The notes under the pieces: model-generated
Database searches by the model: none
The model's input: only the letters and a program-made list of their open reading frames with translations
Told to the model about the DNA's origin: nothing
Origin: Symmachiella dynata
GTDB lineage: Bacteria > Planctomycetota > Planctomycetia > Planctomycetales > Planctomycetaceae
Direction of reading: 5' to 3'
Assembly (NCBI RefSeq): GCF_007747995.1
Contig: NZ_CP036276.1
Location: 6,624,001 to 6,688,000 of the forward strand
Length of the DNA: 64,000 nucleotides
Position numbers and translations under genes: made by a program
Shown: piece by piece, positions 38,704 through 46,903 of the stretch
Position numbering within the stretch: position 1 is the first letter of the stretch
Layout of the letters: every line of letters starts with the position of its first letter

Positions 38704-39321
38704 ATGACGATTTCAGTCACCGACTATTTCGAAACCCGCAAAGCGGACCGCAAAAAAGAGACCCGCTACTTGGCGGTCATCAATAAGGACTCCTGCACGT
38801 CATGCAATTCCTGCGCGACGCAATGCCCGGTGGACTGCATCTACGAAGTTGTCAGTAACATTCCGTCGGAAAGCTACCACCAGATCGACACATCCCGCTG
38901 CATTGGCTGCCAGATGTGTTACCGAATTCCAGCGGAAAGCAACGACCACTACAACTTGGAAATCTGCCCCTGGAACGCGATCGACATGCTTCACAATCCC
39001 AACGTGAAGCCCGATGAAGTCTCCGCGCTCGAACCGTACTATCGCGGCACAGAAAGCGATCTGCCTTGGCCCAAACTCGAAGAATACGCCTACCAGTTCT
39101 TCCTCGACGGCGAAGTCTTCCTGCCGGTTGGCGAAGAGGATTTAATTGCATTCATGCAACCGCTGGCAGCTGAGGTTTGGTTTCTGACACCCGACGAAAA
39201 CGCGCCCCTGATCGTCGAAGTCCCCGGCGGAAACGACTTTGTCCGTTATCGCGCCACCGAAGAAGGCCGGGCGATTTTGGATGCGATGTTCGAAGATTAC
39301 GACCGCATCTTTTTGGACTGA
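38704..39321 (+). CDS. Ferredoxin-type 2x[4Fe-4S] protein
   Basis: A 205-residue protein. Two cluster motifs are seen: CTSCNSCATQCPVDC (about residues 32-46) is a full CxxCxxCxxxCP motif, and CIGCQMC (about 68-74) with a distant Cys in EICPW gives the second cluster with atypical spacing. The C-terminal about 110 residues are unlike ordinary ferredoxins (LPVGEEDLIAFMQPLAAEVW) and may bind a partner. GGAGAAA lies 9 bases upstream. The role is electron transfer, with an unknown redox partner. Confidence 0.85.
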   Translation: MTISVTDYFETRKADRKKETRYLAVINKDSCTSCNSCATQCPVDCIYEVVSNIPSESYHQIDTSRCIGCQMCYRIPAESNDHYNLEICPWNAIDMLHNPNVKPDEVSALEPYYRGTESDLPWPKLEEYAYQFFLDGEVFLPVGEEDLIAFMQPLAAEVWFLTPDENAPLIVEVPGGNDFVRYRATEEGRAILDAMFEDYDRIFLD

Positions 39322-39421
39322 GGAATCGGCCGTAGGCTTTGGGCCTTGAAACGCAATCTCAAAGCTGAGCACTGGTTTGGAGTCGCGGTGGCTGAGAACG
39401 ACACAAAACAAAGGCGGTTCC

Positions 39422-39955
39422 GTGAAAGTTCTCGTCCCCGAAACAGAAATCCAAGCAGCCATCGCGAAACTGGCCGGAGAGATCCACGCCCAATACCAGG
39501 ACCGTCCGCTGACCGTCTTGGGTGTTTTGACCGGTAGTGTGATCCTTCTGGCCGATCTGATTCGCCAAATTGAATTGCCGCTCCGCGTCGGTTTACTGCA
39601 AGCCTCAAGTTATCGCGGCGCCACAACGACTGCGGGGGACTTTGTGATCAATCCCGATTTCATTCCCGATATCGCTAACCGCGACGTGCTGCTGCTGGAT
39701 GATATTCTGGACACTGGGCAGACACTCACGCGAATCTTAGAGCAGGTCCAAACGCTCAAGCCGCGCAGCATTCGCACCGCTGTGCTTTTGTGGAAACATG
39801 AGCGGACCACGTTCGAAGTGCAGCCGGATTACCATTGTTTTCGGATCCCCGATGAATTCGTCGTCGGCTATGGATTGGATTACGACGACCATTATCGCAA
39901 TCTCCCTTACATCGCCACGCTGGACGACGAAGACATCGCCGCCACGGGCAATTGA
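39422..39955 (+). CDS. hpt: Hypoxanthine phosphoribosyltransferase
   Basis: A 177-residue purine salvage enzyme that makes IMP or GMP from hypoxanthine or guanine and PRPP. The PRPP-binding motif VLLLDDILDTGQTL (about residues 85-98) is diagnostic. LTVLGVLTGSVILLADLIRQ (about 30-49) and the C-terminal VVGYGLDYDDHYRNLPYI (about 140-157) fit the HGPRT family. The start is set at GTG 39422 because AAAGGCGG precedes it by 4-5 bases; the frame is open 15 codons further upstream. The next gene begins 10 bases after the stop, suggesting one transcript. Confidence 0.93.
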   Translation: MKVLVPETEIQAAIAKLAGEIHAQYQDRPLTVLGVLTGSVILLADLIRQIELPLRVGLLQASSYRGATTTAGDFVINPDFIPDIANRDVLLLDDILDTGQTLTRILEQVQTLKPRSIRTAVLLWKHERTTFEVQPDYHCFRIPDEFVVGYGLDYDDHYRNLPYIATLDDEDIAATGN

Positions 39956-39965
39956 GTTTTTTTCA

Positions 39966-41111
39966 ATGCCCTATGCCGTTTTCACTGCTGAAGTCATCAC
40001 CCCCCGCGGGCGTGGCGCCGTGGCGACGCTTATACTCACCGGCGATGCCGACCTGTTGGATCAGGCCCAGCTATTTCGCGCCGCCAACGGTCAGTCGGTG
40101 AGCAGTCAATCGCCGCAACGCATCATCTTCGGAGACTGGGGCAGCCAGCCGAGTGAAAAAGTCGTCCTCTGCCGGACCGCGGACGACCAACTCGAAATCC
40201 ACTGCCACGGCGGAGACGCCGCCGTCCGCAGAATCCTCGCCGACCTGCGGCAGGCCGGATATACGACAACCGACTGGGAAAACAAAACATCGCGTGCGGC
40301 CAGCGGTTTCGCTGAGGAATGCGCCACAGCCATCGCAAACGCCAGTACCCTGCGCACAGCGGCCATTGCCCTCGACCAACAAAACGGCATCTTGCGCGCC
40401 GCCTACGAACAATTGCAAATCACCGACTGGAATGCTGCAACGCGTGCCGCAGCCACGGATCAACTCGATGCGCTGCTGCGTTGGGCCGACATCGGTCGTC
40501 ACCTCACCCGGCCTTGGAGTGTGGTCCTCGCCGGGCAACCGAATGTCGGCAAGTCGAGCCTGATCAATGCATTGGTCGGATTTTCCAGAGCTGTGGTGCA
40601 TGACCGCCCCGGGACGACACGGGATGTGGTCACCGCTGAAACGGCACTGGAAGGTTGGCCGATTCAATTCGCCGATACGGCAGGAATTCGCGCAGCGGCG
40701 GAACGCATCGAGGCGGCCGGTATCGAACTGGCGCAAACGAAATTCGCCGCCGCCGATTGTCGCATCCTCGTCCTCGACAGCGCAGCTCCACCCAACGACG
40801 AGACCCGCGCTCTACTGGCCGCTTGGCCCGATGCGATTGTCGTGGCCAACAAATGCGATCTCCCCAACGTCTGGAACGACGCCTTACCGGCCGACGCGTT
40901 GTTGACATCCGTGACAGCCCCGCAAGGCATCGACCAATTGGCCCGCGCCGTCATCAAGCGTTTGATCCCCGCTCTCCCCCCCGACGGCACTCCCGTTCCC
41001 TTGTCACATCGGCAAATCGACTTACTACAAATCGCCCGCTCCGCTCTCGTTGAGGACAACCAAAATGAATATGCCTCAGCCACTGAGGCAATTCTTGCGG
41101 GAAGCGTCTAA
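39966..41111 (+). CDS. Short MnmE/TrmE-like GTPase
   Basis: A 381-residue protein with the architecture of the tRNA-modification GTPase MnmE but shorter than its usual about 450 residues. The N-terminal part (ITPRGRGAVATLILTG) resembles the formyl-THF-binding TrmE N domain. The G domain is complete: G1 GQPNVGKSSL (about 193), G2 GTTRD, G3 DTAG, G4 NKCD (about 298). The C-terminus ends in a helix (SATEAILAGSV) and lacks the C-x-G-K motif expected at the MnmE end, whose Cys is implicated in catalysis. It may be a divergent MnmE or an unrelated-function paralogue. Ten bases after hpt. Confidence 0.8.
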   Translation: MPYAVFTAEVITPRGRGAVATLILTGDADLLDQAQLFRAANGQSVSSQSPQRIIFGDWGSQPSEKVVLCRTADDQLEIHCHGGDAAVRRILADLRQAGYTTTDWENKTSRAASGFAEECATAIANASTLRTAAIALDQQNGILRAAYEQLQITDWNAATRAAATDQLDALLRWADIGRHLTRPWSVVLAGQPNVGKSSLINALVGFSRAVVHDRPGTTRDVVTAETALEGWPIQFADTAGIRAAAERIEAAGIELAQTKFAAADCRILVLDSAAPPNDETRALLAAWPDAIVVANKCDLPNVWNDALPADALLTSVTAPQGIDQLARAVIKRLIPALPPDGTPVPLSHRQIDLLQIARSALVEDNQNEYASATEAILAGSV

Positions 41112-41129
41112 TGGAAAGACGCGTCTGAC

Positions 41130-42272
41130 CTAAAACGGTTCCTTCATGCTCTTGATAATGCTGCCAATGAAGGCGCTCGCCGAGACGTGTTTGAGCAGTT
41201 GATCACGCCCCCACCCCAGAGCGGCCGAATCAACGAACATCATGCGGCCGGCGGTGCGGGAATCGTTTTGGTTGGCTTTGACGATCTTGTAGCACCGCTT
41301 TTCATACAGCTCCAATGCCAGTGGCACGAGCTGAGCATCGGCGCGGGAGAGTTCATCGGCCAGGGCAGCGGCGGAGCGCATGGCGTTGGAGGCGCCGACA
41401 CCGGCGGTGGGCAGAAAGGCCATACCGGAATCGCCGCACAGCACCACGCGGCCTTGGGTCCAATGCTCCATACGAACGTCATACATCGGCCAATCAAATA
41501 GTTTCGGAGCATCCTTGAGCGCCTGTGCGACGGCTTCGTCGTTGTCTATCAGTTCGGCCAGATGCGTGGTCAGTGCGTCATGCACAACGTCGTCAGGAGC
41601 ATACTGATCTCCGACGACTTTAGTAGGCAGCCCGGCGCAATACATGCGGCGGTCTGGGGCCGGGTACCCGCCGAAGAACCAGCCGCGGCCCCAATACTCG
41701 CGAACTAGTTCCGGCGGAAACAAATCGCCGCTGCCCCACCAAGTCCAACAGGTCCACTCAGAATCAAATTTCTCCCCCGCACCAAAGACCTGCTTGCGCA
41801 TGTCGGAGTGAATGCCGTCGCAGGATACGACTACGTCGAACTCGCCTTGAGTCCCGTCGCTGAATGTGGTGTGAACCGTTTCGCCAGTTTGTTCGACTTT
41901 GGAAACCGTCGTCCCCATCCGAATCGGCAAGTCGCCGCACGCCTTGCGTAACAGATCAATCAATGCCGTGCGTGAGAGCATGTACATCGGGCCGATTTCG
42001 TTGGTCAGGACCGACATGTCGAGGCTTTGCAGGATCTCGCCCGTGTGATCGGCGATTTCGTAGCGCTGCACTTCCAAGCCACAGTCGACCAGATCGTCGT
42101 AGACCCCCAATCCGTGGAGCACACAACTTCCTAGGGGATACAGACCAATGCCGTAGCCGATGTCGGTGTACTCATGCGCTTTTTCGATAACGACCGGTGT
42201 GCGACCCTGTTGTCGCAATTTCGCTGCGAGCGTCAACCCGGCAATGCCGCCTCCCACGATCAAGATACGCAT
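41130..42272 (-). CDS. FAD-dependent monooxygenase (PHBH-type)
   Basis: A 380-residue flavoprotein of the p-hydroxybenzoate-hydroxylase fold. The dinucleotide-binding GGGIAGLTLA (residues 7-16), the DG motif VVSCDGIHSDMR (about 148-159) and the GD motif VVLCGDSGMAFLPTAG (about 278-293) are all present. Length is normal for FAD-dependent aromatic hydroxylases and zeaxanthin-epoxidase-like enzymes. The substrate cannot be inferred. It is convergent with the MnmE-like gene, 18 bases between stops. Confidence 0.9.
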   Translation of the reverse strand: MRILIVGGGIAGLTLAAKLRQQGRTPVVIEKAHEYTDIGYGIGLYPLGSCVLHGLGVYDDLVDCGLEVQRYEIADHTGEILQSLDMSVLTNEIGPMYMLSRTALIDLLRKACGDLPIRMGTTVSKVEQTGETVHTTFSDGTQGEFDVVVSCDGIHSDMRKQVFGAGEKFDSEWTCWTWWGSGDLFPPELVREYWGRGWFFGGYPAPDRRMYCAGLPTKVVGDQYAPDDVVHDALTTHLAELIDNDEAVAQALKDAPKLFDWPMYDVRMEHWTQGRVVLCGDSGMAFLPTAGVGASNAMRSAAALADELSRADAQLVPLALELYEKRCYKIVKANQNDSRTAGRMMFVDSAALGWGRDQLLKHVSASAFIGSIIKSMKEPF

Positions 42273-42593
42273 CCGTGGTCTCTCCTTTTGCTGGAATGAG
42301 GCCTCTCAGAGGCACTTAGATCCTCACCCACGCTTTAATTTGGTGGTGATTGCTCCCCAGGCGACAGCGGCCGTCCGCTGGGAAATGTTACTATGTCTAC
42401 TCTCCCATGGCGACCCTTGGATTTCCCCATTCACTTTTTAACCATCGATTCAGGAGTAAGGGATTACCAGGAAGAGGACAGAGAACATTATCTCACAATC
42501 GTAAATCTGTCGAAATCAGCAACATCGGTGTCTCGATATGCGATGCGTTCACTATCGGCTGCTTGCTGCTCTGCTGGAAAGAACACCTGATCT
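42273..42593. other. Intergenic region between the monooxygenase and the PilZ gene
   Basis: About 320 bases. A small frame on the plus strand (42393-42590) has no ribosome site and a composition unlike neighbours, so I do not call it. The divergent promoters of the two flanking genes should lie here. Confidence 0.4.
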
Positions 42594-42992
42594 ATGAAAG
42601 ACTCAAGCCCTCATACAAGTTGGGGTGGGCAAGACTGCCTAACGTCAACGAACGACTTAACCACGTTTGTCAAAGGCCTGATTCCGCGTCAATCCCACAC
42701 CGGGCGTGAAATGCGAATCAATCTGCGTCGCCCTTTTGTGGCTGAAATCCGTGTGCAAAAAGTCGACAAGGATTACCAACCGGTCGGGCTTGAATTTGCG
42801 ACAGTGACGCGCGACATTTCCGTCGGCGGCCTGTGCTTTATTGCGCAGATGTTCATCGAAACCCCGCTGGTGATCGTGCAAATTGACCACCCTGCGGGCG
42901 TGGCAAAGCGACTGCTCATGGAAGTCCGCCGCTGTCGTCCGTTTCGCAAATATTTCGAAGTAGGCGGCCCGTTCGTAACGGATATGTCCTGA
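42594..42992 (+). CDS. PilZ-domain protein
   Basis: A 132-residue protein. The c-di-GMP-binding pattern of PilZ domains is seen: an Arg-rich RINLRRP segment (about residues 41-47) followed about 27 residues later by the D-x-S-x-x-G motif in TRDISVGGL (about 70-78). The rest forms the beta-barrel expected (LVIVQIDHPAG, RLLMEVRRCRPF). No other domain is attached. The first about 40 residues may not be translated; an ATG at 42711 (MRINLRRP) would still keep the motif. Likely a c-di-GMP effector. Confidence 0.75.
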   Translation: MKDSSPHTSWGGQDCLTSTNDLTTFVKGLIPRQSHTGREMRINLRRPFVAEIRVQKVDKDYQPVGLEFATVTRDISVGGLCFIAQMFIETPLVIVQIDHPAGVAKRLLMEVRRCRPFRKYFEVGGPFVTDMS

Positions 42993-43009
42993 AGGGACAA
43001 CGCGGGTGC

Positions 43010-43032
43010 CACTGGCGGCTTGCCCGCCAGTG
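43010..43032. repeat. Palindrome CACTGGCGG/CCGCCAGTG, copy 2
   Basis: Same nine-base arms as the copy at 31428-31450, but with the loop CTTGC, that is, in opposite orientation. It lies 18 bases after the PilZ gene stop and may terminate it. Confidence 0.7.
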
Positions 43033-43169
43033 CCGTGTCAGACTGGGTTTTCCTTGTCCAGGGACGTCGGTCCACGTGCGCACTAGCCCCTCACTTGGGA
43101 CGACGTAAAACTTCATGGAGCACTGTCGTACCAAGAATGTGCACCAAACATAATTCCTGGCGAGGCCGG

Positions 43170-43388
43170 CTAGGGCTGCGTCTTGTCCTCGGCGGTCGGT
43201 TTATCGCCCGGCAAGCGGCCGGCCTCCTTGAGGGCTTGTCGCAACAGATATTCGATCTGCCCATTGATGCTGCGCAATTCGTCATCGGCCCAACGTCGGA
43301 CAGCATCCAACACTTGGGGATCAGCTCTCAACAAAAACGAATCACGCTTAGCCAATGAACTGGCTCCTCTTCTGCTAGTTATCAACAT
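43170..43388 (-). CDS. Small ribbon-helix-helix (Arc-like) DNA-binding protein
   Basis: A 72-residue protein. The core [20 protein letters not shown], then [18 protein letters not shown], has the strand-helix-helix pattern of Arc/MetJ-type ribbon-helix-helix proteins, with the polar strand F-L-L-R that contacts DNA. A short charged C-terminal tail follows. It is encoded 123 bases downstream of the SPFH gene region and 62 bases from the heptamer repeat. It probably autoregulates or regulates a neighbour; no toxin partner is seen. Confidence 0.75.
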   Translation of the reverse strand: MLITSRRGASSLAKRDSFLLRADPQVLDAVRRWADDELRSINGQIEYLLRQALKEAGRLPGDKPTAEDKTQP

Positions 43389-43450
43389 GGAGTTTGAGGG
43401 ACTGTAGGCTACAGACTGTAGACTTTAGGTTTGTAACAACAACGCGTTTC

Positions 43451-43561
<111 letters not shown>

Positions 43562-43572
43562 ATACATTCACC

Positions 43573-44511
43573 TCAATGATACAACGACCCCGTATTGACC
43601 ACCGGTTGCGTGTGGCGGTCGCTGCAGAGGACGACTAAGAGATTGGAGACCATAGCGGCGCGGCGTTCGTCGTCCAACTCTACGATTTTGTCTTTGGCCA
43701 AATGCTCCAGCGCCATTTGTACCATGCCAACGGCCCCTTCGACGATTTTTGTACGTGCGGCGACGACCGCTTGGGCTTGTTGTCGCTGCAACATGGCAGC
43801 GGCAATTTCCGGCGCATAGGCGAGTTGGCTGATGCGGGCTTCGATGACATGCACGCCTGCTTTGTCGAGCCGTTCTTGAATGTCGTGCCGGAGTTGGTCG
43901 CTAATTTCGGTCGTGCTACCGCGGAGAGAAATCTCGTGGTCCTCGCTGTCATAAGGATGCCGACTGGCCAAATTGCGCAAAGCCGCTTCGCTTTGGATGG
44001 CGACAAAGTCCTCGTAGTCATCGACTTCAAACATAGCCTCGGCGGTATTGACGACCTTCCAGACCACAATAGCGGAAATGTCAATCGGATTGCCGTCGCG
44101 GTCATTGACCTTGGAAGGACTCCCGGCGGAGCGTGATTTTTTCTGCGTCACGCGGCCTTGTTCGTTTTTGATTTCCGGAGTGGTTGTGGAACCGGTTTCA
44201 AAATTGTGGACCCGCAACGACACCTTCTTTTTGGAGAGAAAAGGATTCACCCAATAAAAGCCGGAGGTGACGACCGAGCCTTTATAGATCCCAAACAACA
44301 GCAGGACCCGCGCCTCGTTTGGCGCGACCGGCATGCAACCAAACAGACTAATGAAACCGCACAACCCCGCCCCCACCCCGATCAGCACCGGTTGAAGTTC
44401 CTCTTTATTCGCCCCCACCCCGATCAGGACGGGCGCCGCAACGACCAGTGCCAGACAAATCACCAGGGGAATCCAACCGGTCAGCGGCCGGACTTTACGT
44501 TCTTCGTGCAT
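43573..44511 (-). CDS. SPFH/Band 7 membrane protein
   Basis: A 312-residue protein. Two hydrophobic stretches at the N-terminus ([38 protein letters not shown], about residues 10-60) anchor it. An SPFH domain follows ([17 protein letters not shown], then [20 protein letters not shown], then [20 protein letters not shown]). A helical C-terminus contains the [20 protein letters not shown] segment typical of stomatin/flotillin-like proteins. I chose the ATG at 44511 (MHEERK) because AGGAGA lies about 6 bases upstream; an ATG six bases earlier is too close to it. Likely forms membrane microdomain assemblies. Confidence 0.88.
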   Translation of the reverse strand: MHEERKVRPLTGWIPLVICLALVVAAPVLIGVGANKEELQPVLIGVGAGLCGFISLFGCMPVAPNEARVLLLFGIYKGSVVTSGFYWVNPFLSKKKVSLRVHNFETGSTTTPEIKNEQGRVTQKKSRSAGSPSKVNDRDGNPIDISAIVVWKVVNTAEAMFEVDDYEDFVAIQSEAALRNLASRHPYDSEDHEISLRGSTTEISDQLRHDIQERLDKAGVHVIEARISQLAYAPEIAAAMLQRQQAQAVVAARTKIVEGAVGMVQMALEHLAKDKIVELDDERRAAMVSNLLVVLCSDRHTQPVVNTGSLYH

Positions 44512-44804
44512 GAGCATTCTCCTCAAGAGTTGCACAGGGATGGGATACCATAATGATATCACTTTGGTATCTTTGCGTCTAGCCAGAAATCACCAAAGTG
44601 GCATGCATGTGCTGTTCCACCAAGCGGACTGAATCGCGGTTCACTCAACTCATGGAACGTCAGCACAGCCACCTTGGATCACAAAGCTCGCCACTACCGG
44701 CGCAAAGAGAGCAGCAAAACCTGCGGACTCAATTTCAGCCCAATCGACAGCAACCAACGATTGACGCCCGCCGCCGCGCGGCTTAGACTTATCGCTCACA
44801 GTCG

Positions 44805-44879
44805 CGGGACGTAGCTCAGCTTGGCTAGAGCACCGGCTTTGGGAGCCGGGGGTCGCAGGTTCGAATCCTGTCGTCCCGA
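44805..44879 (+). tRNA. tRNA-Pro (anticodon TGG)
   Basis: Acceptor arms CGGGACG (44805-44811) and CGTCCCG (44872-44878) pair perfectly. The D arm GCTC/GAGC, anticodon stem CCGGC/GCCGG with loop TTTGGGA (anticodon TGG), and the T arm with GGTTCGAATCC are all visible. CCA is not encoded. The gene is overlapped on the opposite strand by the last codons of the serine recombinase gene, so it is the integration site of the element to its right. Confidence 0.95.
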
Positions 44880-46360
44880 CTATTCTCTAAATCCGGCCTT
44901 TCGGCGAGTTCGTCGAAGGGCTTTCTCTTTTCCAGGACTAGGTTTACGTCGCTCACAACCCGGTTCAAACAAACCGCGTCGAGTATATCGCGCCTGACCG
45001 TATTGTTTGAACCGCGCCAGATTTCTGCCGCCTTTTGCGTCCAATCGAAGAGCGTGACCGCTAGTTCGCCACGGGCCGGATCGACGTCGCCTAGTTTGTC
45101 CAACGACTCGTCCGCGCTGGCTGCTTCGGCCTTCAGCTCGTTGGATTTGGCCTTATATGCGTCATCGTCGATCGTCCCCGCCAGGTACGCGTTGAGGAGG
45201 CGGTCCTGCATGTTCGCCAATTCCGTCTTCCGCTTGGCAAATGAAGCGGCTTGTTGACGCCGGTAGCCCGTCAAGTCGTGCACAGCGGCACCAAGTTCCT
45301 TGCGGAACCATTCGGCGACCTCGAGCGTGGGCATCCGCATCTTCTCTAGGTCAGCGGCAATCGCCTCTTCGAGATCCTGTGCTTTCCAGCGAACCTTGGG
45401 GTGATCGGGGCCACGATTGTTGTTGCAGCACCGGTAATAGATGTGTTCGCGGATTCCACCCCCTTTGAGCTTTCGGCGAATGCGTTCTCCGGTAATCGAT
45501 TGTCCGCAGTATTCACAGCGGAACAAACCACCGGCTAGCGGCAGGTGATAGGTTCCTGTTCGCCGCTTTCGACCACACAAGATCTCCTGACATGCATCGA
45601 ACGTTGCGCGATGGATGACTCGCTGATAGCGCCCCTCGAACACATGGCCGTTCCGGTGCAGTTCACCGATGTAGAAACGGTTATTAAGAATGTGCGACAA
45701 AGCTGTACGGTTAAAGCGGGACTGGCTGTCGCGGAAAACATGACCTTCGCTGGCGAGTCGGTCGGCAAGGCTTTTGAAGGTATGGCTGCCTGACGAATAG
45801 AGGTCGAATATACGAATGAGCGACTTGGCCTTTTCCGGATGTGGTACGACTGGCTCTTCGCGGTCATCAACATTGAGGTACCCGTAAGGGGCCAATCCCG
45901 TGGGCCAGCCCTGGCGCACTTTTTCATCGAGCCCCTTGATCACCTCTTCGCGCAGATTATCGCTGTAGTACTGAGCAACGGCTGCCATCACATTAAACGA
46001 AAACGTTCCGGCAGCGCCTGGACCGAATTCGTTTTCCACAAAGGAAAGTTGCACGCCGCATGCGTCCTCCAGTTCCTGCAGGCGGACCGCGTCGCGCATA
46101 TTGCGACAAGCTCGATCTAACTTGTGGCAGAGGATCGCTTTGATCTTTTCCCGCTTGGCGTTCTTTGCCAGCCACCGCAGCATCTCATTGAAGATCTTTC
46201 GTTCGGCACCGCGCTTGGCTGACTCGTCGAGTTCAAATTCCCGGACGACATTCCACCCCAACCGCTGTGCCTTCTCTCGCGTCACTCTCAACTGGGCGTC
46301 GATCGAGTATCCCTCTTTTTGTTCGCGGGATGAGACCCGCGTCCAAATCACCACATTCAT
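44825..46360 (-). CDS. Large serine recombinase (integrase/excisionase)
   Basis: A 511-residue site-specific recombinase. The N-terminal resolvase domain has the catalytic Ser in WTRVSSREQ (Ser10). The recombinase domain follows (APYGYLNVDD, ALSHILNNRFYIGELHRNG, about residues 160-270). A zinc ribbon (RCEYCGQ then YYRCCNN, about 280-325) and a coiled-coil C-terminus complete the large-serine-integrase layout. The ATG at 46360 is chosen because the resolvase domain begins there. The last residues (DRIRTCDPRLPKPVL) are the antisense translation of tRNA-Pro, and the stop codon (44825-44827) lies in the tRNA D-loop region. After excision the C-terminus would therefore change. It likely integrates and excises this element. 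Confidence 0.93.
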   Translation of the reverse strand: MNVVIWTRVSSREQKEGYSIDAQLRVTREKAQRLGWNVVREFELDESAKRGAERKIFNEMLRWLAKNAKREKIKAILCHKLDRACRNMRDAVRLQELEDACGVQLSFVENEFGPGAAGTFSFNVMAAVAQYYSDNLREEVIKGLDEKVRQGWPTGLAPYGYLNVDDREEPVVPHPEKAKSLIRIFDLYSSGSHTFKSLADRLASEGHVFRDSQSRFNRTALSHILNNRFYIGELHRNGHVFEGRYQRVIHRATFDACQEILCGRKRRTGTYHLPLAGGLFRCEYCGQSITGERIRRKLKGGGIREHIYYRCCNNNRGPDHPKVRWKAQDLEEAIAADLEKMRMPTLEVAEWFRKELGAAVHDLTGYRRQQAASFAKRKTELANMQDRLLNAYLAGTIDDDAYKAKSNELKAEAASADESLDKLGDVDPARGELAVTLFDWTQKAAEIWRGSNNTVRRDILDAVCLNRVVSDVNLVLEKRKPFDELAERPDLENSRDDRIRTCDPRLPKPVL

Positions 46361-46362
46361 GA

Positions 46363-46605
46363 TTACGGCTCCTCTTCGGCACTCAAAAACACTTCTGCCA
46401 ACCGTCGGACGCTCATCAGAATTTCCACCGCTTCGTCTTGACTGATCACTCGGCCATAGGCTTTTGACCAGACGCGACGGGCCTCGGCGATCCGTTCGTC
46501 CGACAACCACTGCGTCGACAACGGGCGCACGCCGCCCGAGTCGGACTCGGGTCCAGTGTGCCGGTTTGGCGGTGGAAATCCAGGCATGTGAGGCGAAGAG
46601 GGCAC
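46363..46605 (-). CDS. Small protein encoded just before the recombinase
   Basis: An 80-residue protein whose stop codon lies 2 bases before the recombinase ATG, so the two are probably co-translated. The C-terminal half (WLSDERIAEARRVWSKAYGR, then SQDEAVEILMSVRRLAEVFL) is amphipathic helix. The first about 30 residues are Pro/Ser-rich. The frame starts with GTG at 46605; an ATG at 46587 is an alternative, and neither has a strong ribosome site. It may be a recombination directionality factor or recombinase cofactor by position; that is inference only. Confidence 0.6.
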   Translation of the reverse strand: MPSSPHMPGFPPPNRHTGPESDSGGVRPLSTQWLSDERIAEARRVWSKAYGRVISQDEAVEILMSVRRLAEVFLSAEEEP

Positions 46606-46716
46606 GAAATCTATTCTTGGAAAGCCATCATGTGGTGCCGGCCCACGGACTCGGCATCTGCACCCATTCTTCGCTTCATTTCGTCTGAAGACCGCCCCCT
46701 AAAGGCAAAAACGGCG

Positions 46717-46796
46717 AAACTCATATGTGGCGCATGTCCCCGTAAATTCGCGCATGTGTGGCGCATGTCCCGCGCATATGCGGCGCATATGAGTTT
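46717..46796. promoter_or_regulatory. Inverted and direct repeat cluster in divergent control region
   Basis: AAACTCATATG (46717-46727) and CATATGAGTTT (46786-46796) are perfect inverted arms 58 bases apart. Between them TGTGGCGCATGTCCC occurs twice (46726-46740, 46757-46771) with a 16-base spacing, and GCGCAT(A/G)TG variants recur. The cluster lies midway between the leftward recombinase operon and the rightward replication operon. It looks like a set of operator or iteron sites that could bind a repressor or replication initiator. Confidence 0.65.
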
Positions 46797-46903
46797 GCAA
46801 TAGCGACTTATCCAAACGCACCTTTCTGCGTAGCATTCGGGCGAACGGAAACAGCCCCGAATGAATCGGGGGTGGCAATTGCAATCTTGGAGAGAGGTAC
46901 GAC

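Noticed and set aside
42393-42590. Short open frame before the PilZ gene
   Set aside because: No ribosome site, no recognisable domain and composition unlike the surrounding genes.
46717-46796. Repeat cluster considered as CRISPR or attachment site
   Set aside because: Repeats are short, few and partly inverted, with no spacer regularity; the attachment site is better placed at the tRNA.
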